From Burkholderia cepacia (lineage in GTDB: Bacteria; Pseudomonadota; Gammaproteobacteria; Burkholderiales; Burkholderiaceae), in NCBI RefSeq assembly GCF_001718835.1, contig NZ_CP013442.1:1-64000 (forward strand): a stretch of DNA of 64,000 nt. The letters run 5' to 3'. The notes beneath the pieces are model-generated. The model was not told the DNA's origin. It saw nothing but the letters and a program-made list of their open reading frames with translations, and made no database searches. Each line of letters opens with the position of its first letter. Positions within the stretch are counted from its first letter, which is position 1. Positions 41,246 to 50,778 of the stretch are shown piece by piece. A program made the position numbers and the translations under genes.

Positions 41246-44200
41246 GAGCGGCTTTTCTCCAGAAACTGATTGACATGGGTCGCGAGGACGCCGGCGTGCG
41301 GATCGAGCAGCATGGTCAGGTGGTCGCCGGGTACGTCCATCACGTCGACGGGGAGCGCCGAGAAGCGGGACCATCCCCAGGTCGGGTCCAGGCGGAGCTG
41401 CGCGACCTCGGGTGACGGATCGTAGTCGCCGGGGTCCCGCTCGGTGCTGCGGAACAACGCGATCGGCACGGGAAGCGGGGCGGCTTCCGGCGCGTAGCGC
41501 GATTTGAAGTTGGCCTGGTAGACGCGCAGATACGCGCGCAGGCGGTCGGAGCCGGCATCCGCGAACCAGCTGCCGCGGTCGCCGATGCGCTCGAGGATCA
41601 GGCCGGCCTGGCCGTCGGGGTCGAGATCGACGAGGTCTGCCCGCGTTACCTGAAGGTCGGTCCCGAGGAAGGTGCCGATTTCGTGGGCGATCGCGACCAG
41701 CCACTCGGTGTCGTCCCAGTCTTGCCAGTAGGTCTCGGCCGAGCTGTCGACCGGCGCGGATGCGTCGAAGATCGCCAGCAGTTTCACCGCGGCGCCCTTG
41801 GCGACGAGCTGCCGGCTCATTTCGAGCGCCACCTTCGCACCGAACGAGTGGCCCGCCAGGTAGTAGGGGCCCGCGCCCACCAGCGGCCAGATGCGTTCGA
41901 TATGGCGGGCCGCGATGTCTTCCACGCGGGTGAGCGGCAGGCACGCGCCGTCGAGGCCGAGCGCTTCCAGCCCGTGAATCGCGTGGGTCTCGGCCAGGTG
42001 GTTCGCGAGCGGGTGGAAGTAGACCACGTTGCCGCCGGCGCCCGGAAGGAGGAAGAGCGGCGCGGCGGGACCGCCGTCCCGGATCGGCACGAGTCCGCCG
42101 GCGGGGGCGGACGACTCTTTGCTGGCGAGCGCCGCCGCGAGTTTTTCGATCGTCGGATTCTCGAAGAGGCAGGATATCGGCAGCCGGCGATCGAACGCCT
42201 TTTCGACATTGGCCATCAACTGGATGGCGATGATCGAGTGTCCGCCAAGGTCGAAATAATTGTCGCTGAGCTTGATGTCGTCTCGTTTGAAGATCCGCTG
42301 CCAGATCTCCAGCAACGTGCTTTCGTCCGCCGTCGGCGCGACGGCGCGTGCCGTCGTGGCTGGAACGGCGGCGGGTTCGACGGCAGGGCTGGCCGCGCCG
42401 TCCGTCGCGTGCTGCTGGCCGCCGGCACGATCGGCCGGAGCCGGCGCATCGGCGAGCTGGCCCGTAAGCTGGGCCGGGTCTTCGGCGAATCGTTCGAGCA
42501 GCTCGCGGATGGCGCCCAGCATGTGCCGCACCACGTCGGGGGCGAAGCGGTGCGCATCGTGCGAGATGCGGAAGGCGAGGCGCGTATCCGGGTGCACGGT
42601 CAGGGTCAGCGGGTAATTCGATTCGGCGAAGGCGCGCGTGTCGACGATGTCGATGCCGTCCGGCCCGAGATCGGGCGCGGCCGCAACCGGGAAGTTCTCG
42701 AACACCAGCAGGCTGTCGAACAGGCTGTCGCGCGCGGGCAGTTCGCTCCATGACTGGATGTCGACCAGCGAACTGTACGAATGCGGCTCCATGGCCGTCT
42801 GGGCCGTATGGACCGCCGCCAGCCATTCGGTGAAGGGGCGCTCCGGCGCGATGCGCACGCGAAACGGCAGCGTATTGATGAACAGCCCCACGATCGATTC
42901 GACGCCGTCGAGCAGCGGCGGGCGACCGGACACGGTGACGCCGAACACGACGTCGTCCGTTCTGGCGTAGCGCCGCAGCACCAACGCCCAGACCGCGCGT
43001 ATCAGCACGTTGAGGGTGAGGCGATGGGTGCGCATGAGCGCTTGCAGCCGCGCGGTCAGCGCCTCATCCAGCAGGAAACGCTGCTCCCTGCGCTTGTCCT
43101 GCCGCGCGGCGTCGCCGGCGCCTTGCCGGACCGGCTCGGCCACGATCGGCGTGGCGGCATGGAACCCCGCCAGCTCGGCGCGCCACCACGCTTCGTCCTC
43201 CGAACGGGGATGGCGCGCGAGCCAGTCGATGTACTTGCGGTATCCCGGCGCCGGCGAGGCGAGCGCGGGCACGCCGGTGCGGGCGATCGACAGGTAATCG
43301 TCGAACACTTCCTTCATCAGGATCGCGGTGCTCCAGCCGTCGAGGATGATGTGGTGCGCGCTCCAGCAGAAGCGATGGCGGTCCTCCGCCTCCTGGATCA
43401 GCGTGCAGCGGAACAGCGGCGCCTTTTGAAGATCGAAGCCGCGACGCCGGTCGTCGGCGAGGAATGCATCGAAGTCCTGCGCGCGGCGGGACGCATCGCG
43501 GGACCGCCAGTCGACGAACGTCCACGGCAGGTCGACGGTGTGCAGGACGGTCTGGACCGGATGATCGCGATCGGTCCACGCAAACCCGGTGCGCAACACG
43601 GCATGGCGCTCGAGCGCATTGGCCCAGGCTTGCCGGAGCGCCGGCACCTGGAGCGGGCCGTTGACGACGAAGCTGAACTGCTGGAAATAGGCGGCAGGGT
43701 CCAGGTCGTACAGCGAGTGGAACAGAATGCCCTGCTGCAGGGACGAGAGCGGATAGCTGTCCTCGACGTTGTCCCAGCCGGCGTCGGGGACCGACGCCGC
43801 GAAGTCGATCAGCCGGTCCTTGAAGTGCGCGGCCAGGTTCTCGACGGTCTGCCGCTGGTGGATGCGCTCGCTGTAGCTCCAGTCCACGTGAAGCCTGCCG
43901 TTGGAAACGGCGGCGACGATCTCGAACAGGTGCGTGCGCAGCGACCGCTCGGAGCGCAGCGAACCGAGGTCTTCGGCAGCCGGGCTCCAGCCGTCGGAGC
44001 GCTGCAGCACGGTATCGAGCTGCCCGTGATAGTTGAAGAGGATGTCGGCGCTCGGCAGGGCGGCGAGACTGTCGCGCACGGCGTCGTCGGGGCTCAGGTA
44101 GCGGAGCAGCGAATAGCCGAGGCCGTCGGCCGGAATGCCGCGCAACTGCTGCCGCGCGGCGCGCAGCGCGTCCTCCGGCGCTTGCAGGGCGTCGACGTCG

Positions 44201-47200
44201 AGCACGACGGGGTAAATCGACGTGAACCAGCCCACCGTCCTGGTGAGGTCGAGCGGCGCATCCGACACGTGGCGGCCGTGGCTTTCGAGATCGATCCGGG
44301 TGCGGGCGTTGCCCGTGACCATCCCGCATGCCTGCGCGAGCGCGACGAGCAGCACGTCGTTGATGCGCGTGTCGTAGGCCCGGGGCAGCCGGCGCAGCAA
44401 GGCCGTGGTGTCGGCTTCGTCCAGCTCGAACGAAACGGATGCCGTGTCGCCGACGTGGTTGGCCGCGCCCGCGGCCGGGTAATCGACCGGCATCGGCTCG
44501 ACGTGCTGCGACAGCAGCGCTTGCCAGTGCCGGGCTTCGTCGCCGATGGCCGGCGACCGGGCCAGTTGCTGCAGATGAAGGGCCCATTCGCGGAACGAAG
44601 TCGTCTTCGCGGACAACGGCCGGCCGTGGTATGCGGCATGCAGGTCTTCAAGGAGCACGCGCCATGAGACGCCGTCCACCGCGAGGTGATGAACCGACAC
44701 GAACAGGCGCGCGAACGGCTCGTCGTCGAAGCAGAACAGACGGGCCGCCAGCAACGGGCCATGCGTGATGTCGATGCCGCGTTCCGCTTCCGCGGCGGCG
44801 GCGCGCATGGCCGCGATGCGCTCGCCGGCGTTGCCGGCTATCGCCTGCTTCGCGAAGAGCGCCGGCGTATCGCCGACGGCGACGACTTTCTGAGTCCAGC
44901 GGCCCGCGCTGCGCGAGAAACGCAAGCGCAACGCATCGTGATGTTCATAGACTTGCCGGATCGCGTCGGCGAGCCTCGATTCGTCGATGTCCGCCGGCAC
45001 CTGGATCAGGACCGTTTGATTGTAGTGCGAAGGTGCATCGACATCCTGATCGAAGAACCAGTGCTGGACCGGCGTGAGCGGCGCCTCTCCGAGCGGGCTG
45101 ACGGTCGGTGCGTGCGCTGCCCGTTCTTCAGGCGCGGCGGCGAGCTGGGCGATCGTCTGATACTGGAACAGCTGTTTCGCCGTCAAGCGAAGTCCCGCCT
45201 GATTGGCGCGCGAGATCACCTGGATGCTCAGAATGGAGTCGCCGCCCAGTTCGAAGAAATTGTCGTGGATGCCGATGGACGGCAGTTGCAGCACGTCTTT
45301 CCAGATCGATGCCAGCAGAATTTCGCGGGGCGTGACGGCAGGCGCATCCGGACGGGCCTCGTCGACGGGGTCCGCCGGCACCGGCAGCGCCTTGCGGTTG
45401 ATCTTGCCGTTGGGCAGCAGCGGCAGGGACGGCAGCGCGACGAACCTCGACGGCACCATGTAGCCCGGAAGCCGGCCGCTCAGATAGCCGCGAAGTTCGG
45501 CGACGTCCGCTGACGCGGTCGCGACATAGGCGATCAGGAAGGTCCGGTCGCCGTCGGTTTTCGCGATCACGACGCAGTCGGCGACCGACGGATGCTCGCG
45601 CAGCGTCGTCTCGATTTCACCGAGTTCGATGCGCAGGCCGCGCAGCTTGACCTGATGGTCGATGCGGCCGAGGAATTCGATGTTGCCGTCGGCACGGTAG
45701 CGCGCGAGATCGCCGGTGCGATAGAGGCGCGCGTGCGGATCGGCGGAGAACGGATCGGCGATGAACTTCGCGGCGCTCAGTTCGGGCTCGCCATGATAGC
45801 CGCGCCCGACCGGCGTGCCGCCGATCAGCAGCTCGCCCGCCACGCCGACCGGCACGGGCTGCATCTGCGCGTCGACGATATAGACGCGGGCATTGGCGAT
45901 CGGCCGGCCGATCGGGACGTTGCGGTGCGCGTCGTCGCGCCGGCACTCCCAGGCGGTCACGTCGACGGCGGCCTCGGTCGGGCCGTAGAGGTTGTACAGC
46001 CGGGTGTCCAGGCGCTCGAAGAAGCGCTGCTGCAGGTCGTAGGGCAGGGCCTCGCCGCTGCACACGACGCGGCGCAGCGACGCGCAGTGCGCGTCGAGGT
46101 CCGGATGGTCGAGGAAGGCGCGCAGCATGGACGGCACGAAATGGACGGTGGTAATGCCTTCGCGTGCAATGAGATCGACGAGGTAGTCGGTCTCGCGCTG
46201 GCCGCCGGGCCGGGCGAACACGAGGCGCGCGCCGGTGACGAGCGGCCAGAAGAATTCCCAGACCGAGACGTCGAAGCTGAACGGGGTCTTCTGCAGCACG
46301 GCATCGTCGGCGCCGAGCGCGTACGCGTGCTGCATCCAGAGGATGCGGTTGGTGACGGCGCGATGGGTATTGAGCGCGCCCTTGGGCCTGCCGGTCGAGC
46401 CGGAGGTGTAGATCATGTAGGCGAGGTTGTCGCCGCTCAGCGCGGGCGTGGGGTTGGCCGCGGGCGCGGCGGCGAACTCGTGCGCGTCGCGATCGACGAC
46501 GATCAGGCGGGCGTCGGTGTCGGGCAGCGCGGGCAGCAGATGCTGCTGGGTGAGGAGCCAGCGCAGCTGGGCGTTGTCGATCATGAAGCGCACGCGCTCG
46601 GCGGGGTAGTCGGGATCGACGGGGACGTAGGCGCCGCCGGCCTTGAGGATGGCGAGCAGCGCGACGATCATGTCGAGCGAGCGCTCCATGGCGACGCCGA
46701 CGAGGGAGTCGGGCGCGACGCCGAGCGCGATGAGGTGGTGGGCGAGGCGGTTGGCGCGCAGGTTGAGTTCGGCGTAGGTGAGCGACGCGTCGTCATGAAC
46801 GGCGGCGACGGCGTCGGGGGTGCGCTCGGCCTGCTGCTCGAACAGCCGGTGCAGCGGTTGCTCGGCGTCTGCGCCGAAATCCGTGTCGGTCCGGTTCCAC
46901 TCGACGGTCAGCGTGTTCCGTTCCGCATCGCTCAACAGCGAAAGCTCGCCGAGCGGCCGGTTCGAATCGGCGATCACGGCTTCGAGCAGATGGCGGAAGT
47001 GCTCCGCCATGCGCTCGATCGTGGCGGCGTCGAACAGGTCCAGGTTGTATTCCAGCGAGCCCGCGAGGCCGTGGTCGGAATCCTGCACATGGAGCGTGAG
47101 GTCGAACTTGGCGGTGTGGGTCTCCGCCGACACCGGCGTGGCTACGAGACCGGGGAAGTTCACCGGTTGGGACGACGCCTTCTCGTACGCGAACACGACC

Positions 47201-50200
47201 TGGAACACCGGCGTGCGGCTCAGATTGCGTTCGAGCTTGAGGGCATCCACCACCTGCTCGAACGGGATCTCCTGCCGGCTGTAGCCGTCCAGCGCGACGC
47301 GCTTCACGCGCGCCAGCAGTTCGCCGAAGCCCGGATTGCCCGACAGGTCCACGCGCAGCGCCAGCATGTTGGCGAAGAAGCCGATCAGCGGCTCGGTCAT
47401 GCTGGAGCGCCGGTTGGCGATCGGGGAGCCGATGACGATGTCCTGCTGGTTGCTGTACCGCGAAAGGAGCAGCGCATACGCGGCGAGCACGACCATGAAC
47501 GTGCTCGTGCCGGACGCATGCGCGATCGCACGCACGCCGTCGGCGAGTTCGCCGTTCAACTGGAACGGCAGGACCGCGCCGTCGAAACGCTGGATGGCGG
47601 GCCGGGGGCGGTCGGTGGGAAGCTCGATCTGGTCCGGCGCGTCCGCCAGCGACGCGCTGAGCAGCGCCAGCTCCCGATGCGTGTCGGCGGACGCCAGGCG
47701 CTCGTGCTGCCAGACGGCGTAATCCGCGTACTGCACGGCCAGCTCCGGCAGGTGCTGGCCCGCGTAGAGCGCGGCCAGTTCGCCGATGAGGGTTCCAGAT
47801 GACCAGGCATCCGAAATGATGTGATGCATCACGACGCCGAACACATGCACGCGCGCATCCACGCGATACAGCACGACACGGTAGAGCGGCCCGACGGCGA
47901 GATCGAACGGGCGGTCGGTTTCGTCGGCGAGCAGCGCGAGCGCGTCGGATTCGCCGGCGACGTCGACGACGGCAAGCGCGACCGGCGCGGGCGGGGCGAT
48001 GCGCTGAACGCCGCGGCCGTCGATGGCGGGAAACGTGGTGCGCAGGATCTCGTGACGCCGGCTGATTTCGGATATGGCGGCCCGCAGGCGCTGAACGTCC
48101 AGGTCGCCCTCGAATCGCAGCGCGCTCGAGATGTTGTAGGCCGCCGACGGGCCTTCCAGTTGCGCGAGGAACCACAGGCGCTGCTGCGGAAAGGACAACG
48201 GAAGGTCGTTCGCGCGCGATCGGGGCGTGATGGTGCCGGCCATCGAGCCGGACAGCGGCGACGACGCCTCGATCAGGTCGGAAACCGCACTGATGGTCTG
48301 GAGTTCGAAGATCGCGTCGATGCCGATCTCGACGGAGAAGCTGCTCCAGATCCGCGAGACCAGCTGCATCGCTTGCAGCGAATCCCCGCCGTAGTCGAAG
48401 AAGCGGCCGGCGAGATCGACGGCCGGATTGTCGAGCACGTCGCGCCAGATGCGCACCAGCTCGCGCTGGATCGGCGTGGCGTCGAGATCGGCGGCATCGT
48501 CGGGCGTGGAGGCAGCCTCCATCGCGAGGAGCGCCGGGCGATCCAGCTTGCCGTTGGCGTTGAGCGGGAATTCGGCGATCGGGAAAATGTCGGACGGGAC
48601 CATGTAGTCGGGCAGCTTCCCGGCCAGAAAGGCCCGGAGGTCCGGCACGCTCAGGCTCGCGGAGCCCTTGACGTAGGCCGCCAGCTTGCGCACCCCATGG
48701 GCGGTTTCACGCAGCATGACGGCCGCGCCGACGACGTCCTCGTGCGCGGTGAGCGCGGCCTCGATCTCGCCGAGCTCGACGCGGTAGCCACGGATCTTGA
48801 CCTGGTCGTCGACGCGTCCGTAGCACTGGATCTGTCCGTCGGGCAGCCATCGGCCGATGTCGCCGGTGCGATAGATGCGCTGCTCGCCGGGCAACGGGTT
48901 CTCGACGAATTTCGCGGCGGTGACGTCGGGCCGCTTGTGGTAGCCGCGCGCGAGGCCGTGGCCGGCGATGCAGATTTCCCCCGGCACGCCGATGGGGACC
49001 GGCCGCAGCGCTTCGTCGACGATGTAGACCCGGGTGTTGGCGATGGGCCGGCCGATCAGCACCGTGGACGGCTCGTCCTCGACGAGCTTGACGATGCAGC
49101 CGACCGTCGCCTCGGTGGGGCCGTACTCGTTGTAGATTTCGATCGCGGGATCGATTTTCCGCAGCGTCGCGATGTGCTGGGGCGTCAGCTCCTCGCCGCC
49201 GACGATCACCTTGCGCACGCCGGAGCGCCCCAGGTTCATGTATTCGAGCAGGTGAATGTGGGTGGGCGTGAGCTTGAGCGTGTCGACGCCGCTGCCGGGC
49301 TGGAACATCCGGGCCAGGATGGTGTCGATGCTTTCCGATTGCGGATAGATGCGCAGCGATTTCCCGCGCACCAGCGGGCAGAACACGTTGGTCAGCGTGA
49401 AATCGAAGCACAGCGAGCTGTACAGGCCGAAACTGCCGGTCTCGCCTTCCGGAAAGTAATGCCCGACGGCCCACGAGATGTAGTGGGCCAGGTTCCGGTG
49501 TTCGAGCAGGCAGCCTTTCGGCTTGCCGGTCGAGCCCGACGTGTAGATGACGTAGGCGAGGTGCTCCGGCGCCGCGCGGCAAGGCGGATTGTCCGGCAGC
49601 GGCGTCCAGCCGGGGAGTTCCTGATCGAGCAGCAGCGTCACGCCGGCGTATTCGTACCACTGCGCCAGCTGGCTGGATTGGGTCAGCAGCAGCGACAGGC
49701 CGGTATCGCCGAGGATGTGATTGATGCGTTCGGCCGGGTACGCCGTGTCCAGCGGCACGAACGCCGCCCCCGCTTTCAATACGCCGAGAATCGCGACGAT
49801 CATCGCTTCGGATCGGTCGAGCATGATGCCGACCAGCGATTCGGGCCCGACGCCGTAGTGGTTGACCAGCTGATGCGCGAGGCCGTTGGCTCGCGCGTTC
49901 AGGTCGGCGTAGGTCATCAGCGAGCTGTCGGTGACCAGGGCCGGCGCATCGGGCGTGCGGGCGACCTGGGCTTCGAACATGCCGACGACCGTCGGGTGGC
50001 TGGGCCCGGCCGCCGCGGTTTCGTTGAAGGCGGCCAGCATTCGCCGCTCTTCCGCCGGGATCGATTCGATGTCGCCGACCGTCTTGTCGAGATGTTCGAA
50101 TTCCTGCAGGACCGCGCCGAGGCTGCTTGCGAAACCGTCGATGAGGAAAGGTTCGATGGCGCCCGAGTAGCGGATCTCGATTTCGCCGCGCGCGAGACTC

Positions 50201-50778
50201 AGGTGCAACTGCAAGTCGTCGTCCTGGCCGGACAGCGCGTGGTGCACCCGATCGTCCACCAGCCTGACCTTCGTGAGCTGCGCGAGATCCATGTCCTTCT
50301 CGTTGCGCACGAGCGTTTCCAGCGGGAATTGGTGCTCGGCGTAGCTGTCTTCCACGATTCCGGCCACGCGCGACAGGTAGTCGTCGACGCGCTCGTCGGG
50401 ACGCACGTCGATGATCAGCGGAATGGTGGCCGCACGGGCCGGCGGATGCCCGGCAAGCCCCGGCGTGCCGAGCACCGTGACCGGGACCCGGAAGGTCTTC
50501 CAGAGCAGGAACGCGATGCCCGCGGCCGTGACCGCGAACTCGGCGAGCTCGTCGTCGCTGATGCGCCGCAGCAGGTCGAGCGACGCGGGCGTGAGCGGCA
50601 CCGTGCGGGAAAGCAGGCCGCCCGGCTGCGGGCCGGGGGCGTGCGATGCGATGCGGTAGACGCCGGTGACCAACGAAAGACATTCGCGCCAGAAGCTCGC
50701 GGTCTGCGCATAGCGATGGTCGGTGACCAGGACGTTATTGTCTTGCACAGGGAAAACTCCTTGAGACGTGTTGTTCAC
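41242..50778 (-). CDS. NRPS-C: [half-C]-A-T-C-A-T-E-C-T-TE, 3178 aa
   Basis: Terminal synthetase. It opens with a C-domain C-lobe only (about 1-245, no HHxxxDG), then A (about 265-760), T with GGDS (Ser about 799), C (MHHIISDAWS), A (about 1300-1800), T with GGDS (about 1847) and E (HHLAVDGVSW, ESHGRH, TVGWFTSIYP). It continues with C (AHHIILDGWS), T with GGHS (about 2847) and a TE with GHSFG (Ser about 2979). No A domain precedes the last T. By-eye pocket codes: DFTKIGEVGK (Asn-like) and DVWHVSLVDK (Ser-like). GTG 50778 overlaps the previous stop (GTGA). A second GTG at 50748 has AAGGAG before it and may be the real start. Confidence 0.92.
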   Translation of the reverse strand: MNNTSQGVFPVQDNNVLVTDHRYAQTASFWRECLSLVTGVYRIASHAPGPQPGGLLSRTVPLTPASLDLLRRISDDELAEFAVTAAGIAFLLWKTFRVPVTVLGTPGLAGHPPARAATIPLIIDVRPDERVDDYLSRVAGIVEDSYAEHQFPLETLVRNEKDMDLAQLTKVRLVDDRVHHALSGQDDDLQLHLSLARGEIEIRYSGAIEPFLIDGFASSLGAVLQEFEHLDKTVGDIESIPAEERRMLAAFNETAAAGPSHPTVVGMFEAQVARTPDAPALVTDSSLMTYADLNARANGLAHQLVNHYGVGPESLVGIMLDRSEAMIVAILGVLKAGAAFVPLDTAYPAERINHILGDTGLSLLLTQSSQLAQWYEYAGVTLLLDQELPGWTPLPDNPPCRAAPEHLAYVIYTSGSTGKPKGCLLEHRNLAHYISWAVGHYFPEGETGSFGLYSSLCFDFTLTNVFCPLVRGKSLRIYPQSESIDTILARMFQPGSGVDTLKLTPTHIHLLEYMNLGRSGVRKVIVGGEELTPQHIATLRKIDPAIEIYNEYGPTEATVGCIVKLVEDEPSTVLIGRPIANTRVYIVDEALRPVPIGVPGEICIAGHGLARGYHKRPDVTAAKFVENPLPGEQRIYRTGDIGRWLPDGQIQCYGRVDDQVKIRGYRVELGEIEAALTAHEDVVGAAVMLRETAHGVRKLAAYVKGSASLSVPDLRAFLAGKLPDYMVPSDIFPIAEFPLNANGKLDRPALLAMEAASTPDDAADLDATPIQRELVRIWRDVLDNPAVDLAGRFFDYGGDSLQAMQLVSRIWSSFSVEIGIDAIFELQTISAVSDLIEASSPLSGSMAGTITPRSRANDLPLSFPQQRLWFLAQLEGPSAAYNISSALRFEGDLDVQRLRAAISEISRRHEILRTTFPAIDGRGVQRIAPPAPVALAVVDVAGESDALALLADETDRPFDLAVGPLYRVVLYRVDARVHVFGVVMHHIISDAWSSGTLIGELAALYAGQHLPELAVQYADYAVWQHERLASADTHRELALLSASLADAPDQIELPTDRPRPAIQRFDGAVLPFQLNGELADGVRAIAHASGTSTFMVVLAAYALLLSRYSNQQDIVIGSPIANRRSSMTEPLIGFFANMLALRVDLSGNPGFGELLARVKRVALDGYSRQEIPFEQVVDALKLERNLSRTPVFQVVFAYEKASSQPVNFPGLVATPVSAETHTAKFDLTLHVQDSDHGLAGSLEYNLDLFDAATIERMAEHFRHLLEAVIADSNRPLGELSLLSDAERNTLTVEWNRTDTDFGADAEQPLHRLFEQQAERTPDAVAAVHDDASLTYAELNLRANRLAHHLIALGVAPDSLVGVAMERSLDMIVALLAILKAGGAYVPVDPDYPAERVRFMIDNAQLRWLLTQQHLLPALPDTDARLIVVDRDAHEFAAAPAANPTPALSGDNLAYMIYTSGSTGRPKGALNTHRAVTNRILWMQHAYALGADDAVLQKTPFSFDVSVWEFFWPLVTGARLVFARPGGQRETDYLVDLIAREGITTVHFVPSMLRAFLDHPDLDAHCASLRRVVCSGEALPYDLQQRFFERLDTRLYNLYGPTEAAVDVTAWECRRDDAHRNVPIGRPIANARVYIVDAQMQPVPVGVAGELLIGGTPVGRGYHGEPELSAAKFIADPFSADPHARLYRTGDLARYRADGNIEFLGRIDHQVKLRGLRIELGEIETTLREHPSVADCVVIAKTDGDRTFLIAYVATASADVAELRGYLSGRLPGYMVPSRFVALPSLPLLPNGKINRKALPVPADPVDEARPDAPAVTPREILLASIWKDVLQLPSIGIHDNFFELGGDSILSIQVISRANQAGLRLTAKQLFQYQTIAQLAAAPEERAAHAPTVSPLGEAPLTPVQHWFFDQDVDAPSHYNQTVLIQVPADIDESRLADAIRQVYEHHDALRLRFSRSAGRWTQKVVAVGDTPALFAKQAIAGNAGERIAAMRAAAAEAERGIDITHGPLLAARLFCFDDEPFARLFVSVHHLAVDGVSWRVLLEDLHAAYHGRPLSAKTTSFREWALHLQQLARSPAIGDEARHWQALLSQHVEPMPVDYPAAGAANHVGDTASVSFELDEADTTALLRRLPRAYDTRINDVLLVALAQACGMVTGNARTRIDLESHGRHVSDAPLDLTRTVGWFTSIYPVVLDVDALQAPEDALRAARQQLRGIPADGLGYSLLRYLSPDDAVRDSLAALPSADILFNYHGQLDTVLQRSDGWSPAAEDLGSLRSERSLRTHLFEIVAAVSNGRLHVDWSYSERIHQRQTVENLAAHFKDRLIDFAASVPDAGWDNVEDSYPLSSLQQGILFHSLYDLDPAAYFQQFSFVVNGPLQVPALRQAWANALERHAVLRTGFAWTDRDHPVQTVLHTVDLPWTFVDWRSRDASRRAQDFDAFLADDRRRGFDLQKAPLFRCTLIQEAEDRHRFCWSAHHIILDGWSTAILMKEVFDDYLSIARTGVPALASPAPGYRKYIDWLARHPRSEDEAWWRAELAGFHAATPIVAEPVRQGAGDAARQDKRREQRFLLDEALTARLQALMRTHRLTLNVLIRAVWALVLRRYARTDDVVFGVTVSGRPPLLDGVESIVGLFINTLPFRVRIAPERPFTEWLAAVHTAQTAMEPHSYSSLVDIQSWSELPARDSLFDSLLVFENFPVAAAPDLGPDGIDIVDTRAFAESNYPLTLTVHPDTRLAFRISHDAHRFAPDVVRHMLGAIRELLERFAEDPAQLTGQLADAPAPADRAGGQQHATDGAASPAVEPAAVPATTARAVAPTADESTLLEIWQRIFKRDDIKLSDNYFDLGGHSIIAIQLMANVEKAFDRRLPISCLFENPTIEKLAAALASKESSAPAGGLVPIRDGGPAAPLFLLPGAGGNVVYFHPLANHLAETHAIHGLEALGLDGACLPLTRVEDIAARHIERIWPLVGAGPYYLAGHSFGAKVALEMSRQLVAKGAAVKLLAIFDASAPVDSSAETYWQDWDDTEWLVAIAHEIGTFLGTDLQVTRADLVDLDPDGQAGLILERIGDRGSWFADAGSDRLRAYLRVYQANFKSRYAPEAAPLPVPIALFRSTERDPGDYDPSPEVAQLRLDPTWGWSRFSALPVDVMDVPGDHLTMLLDPHAGVLATHVNQFLEKSRS

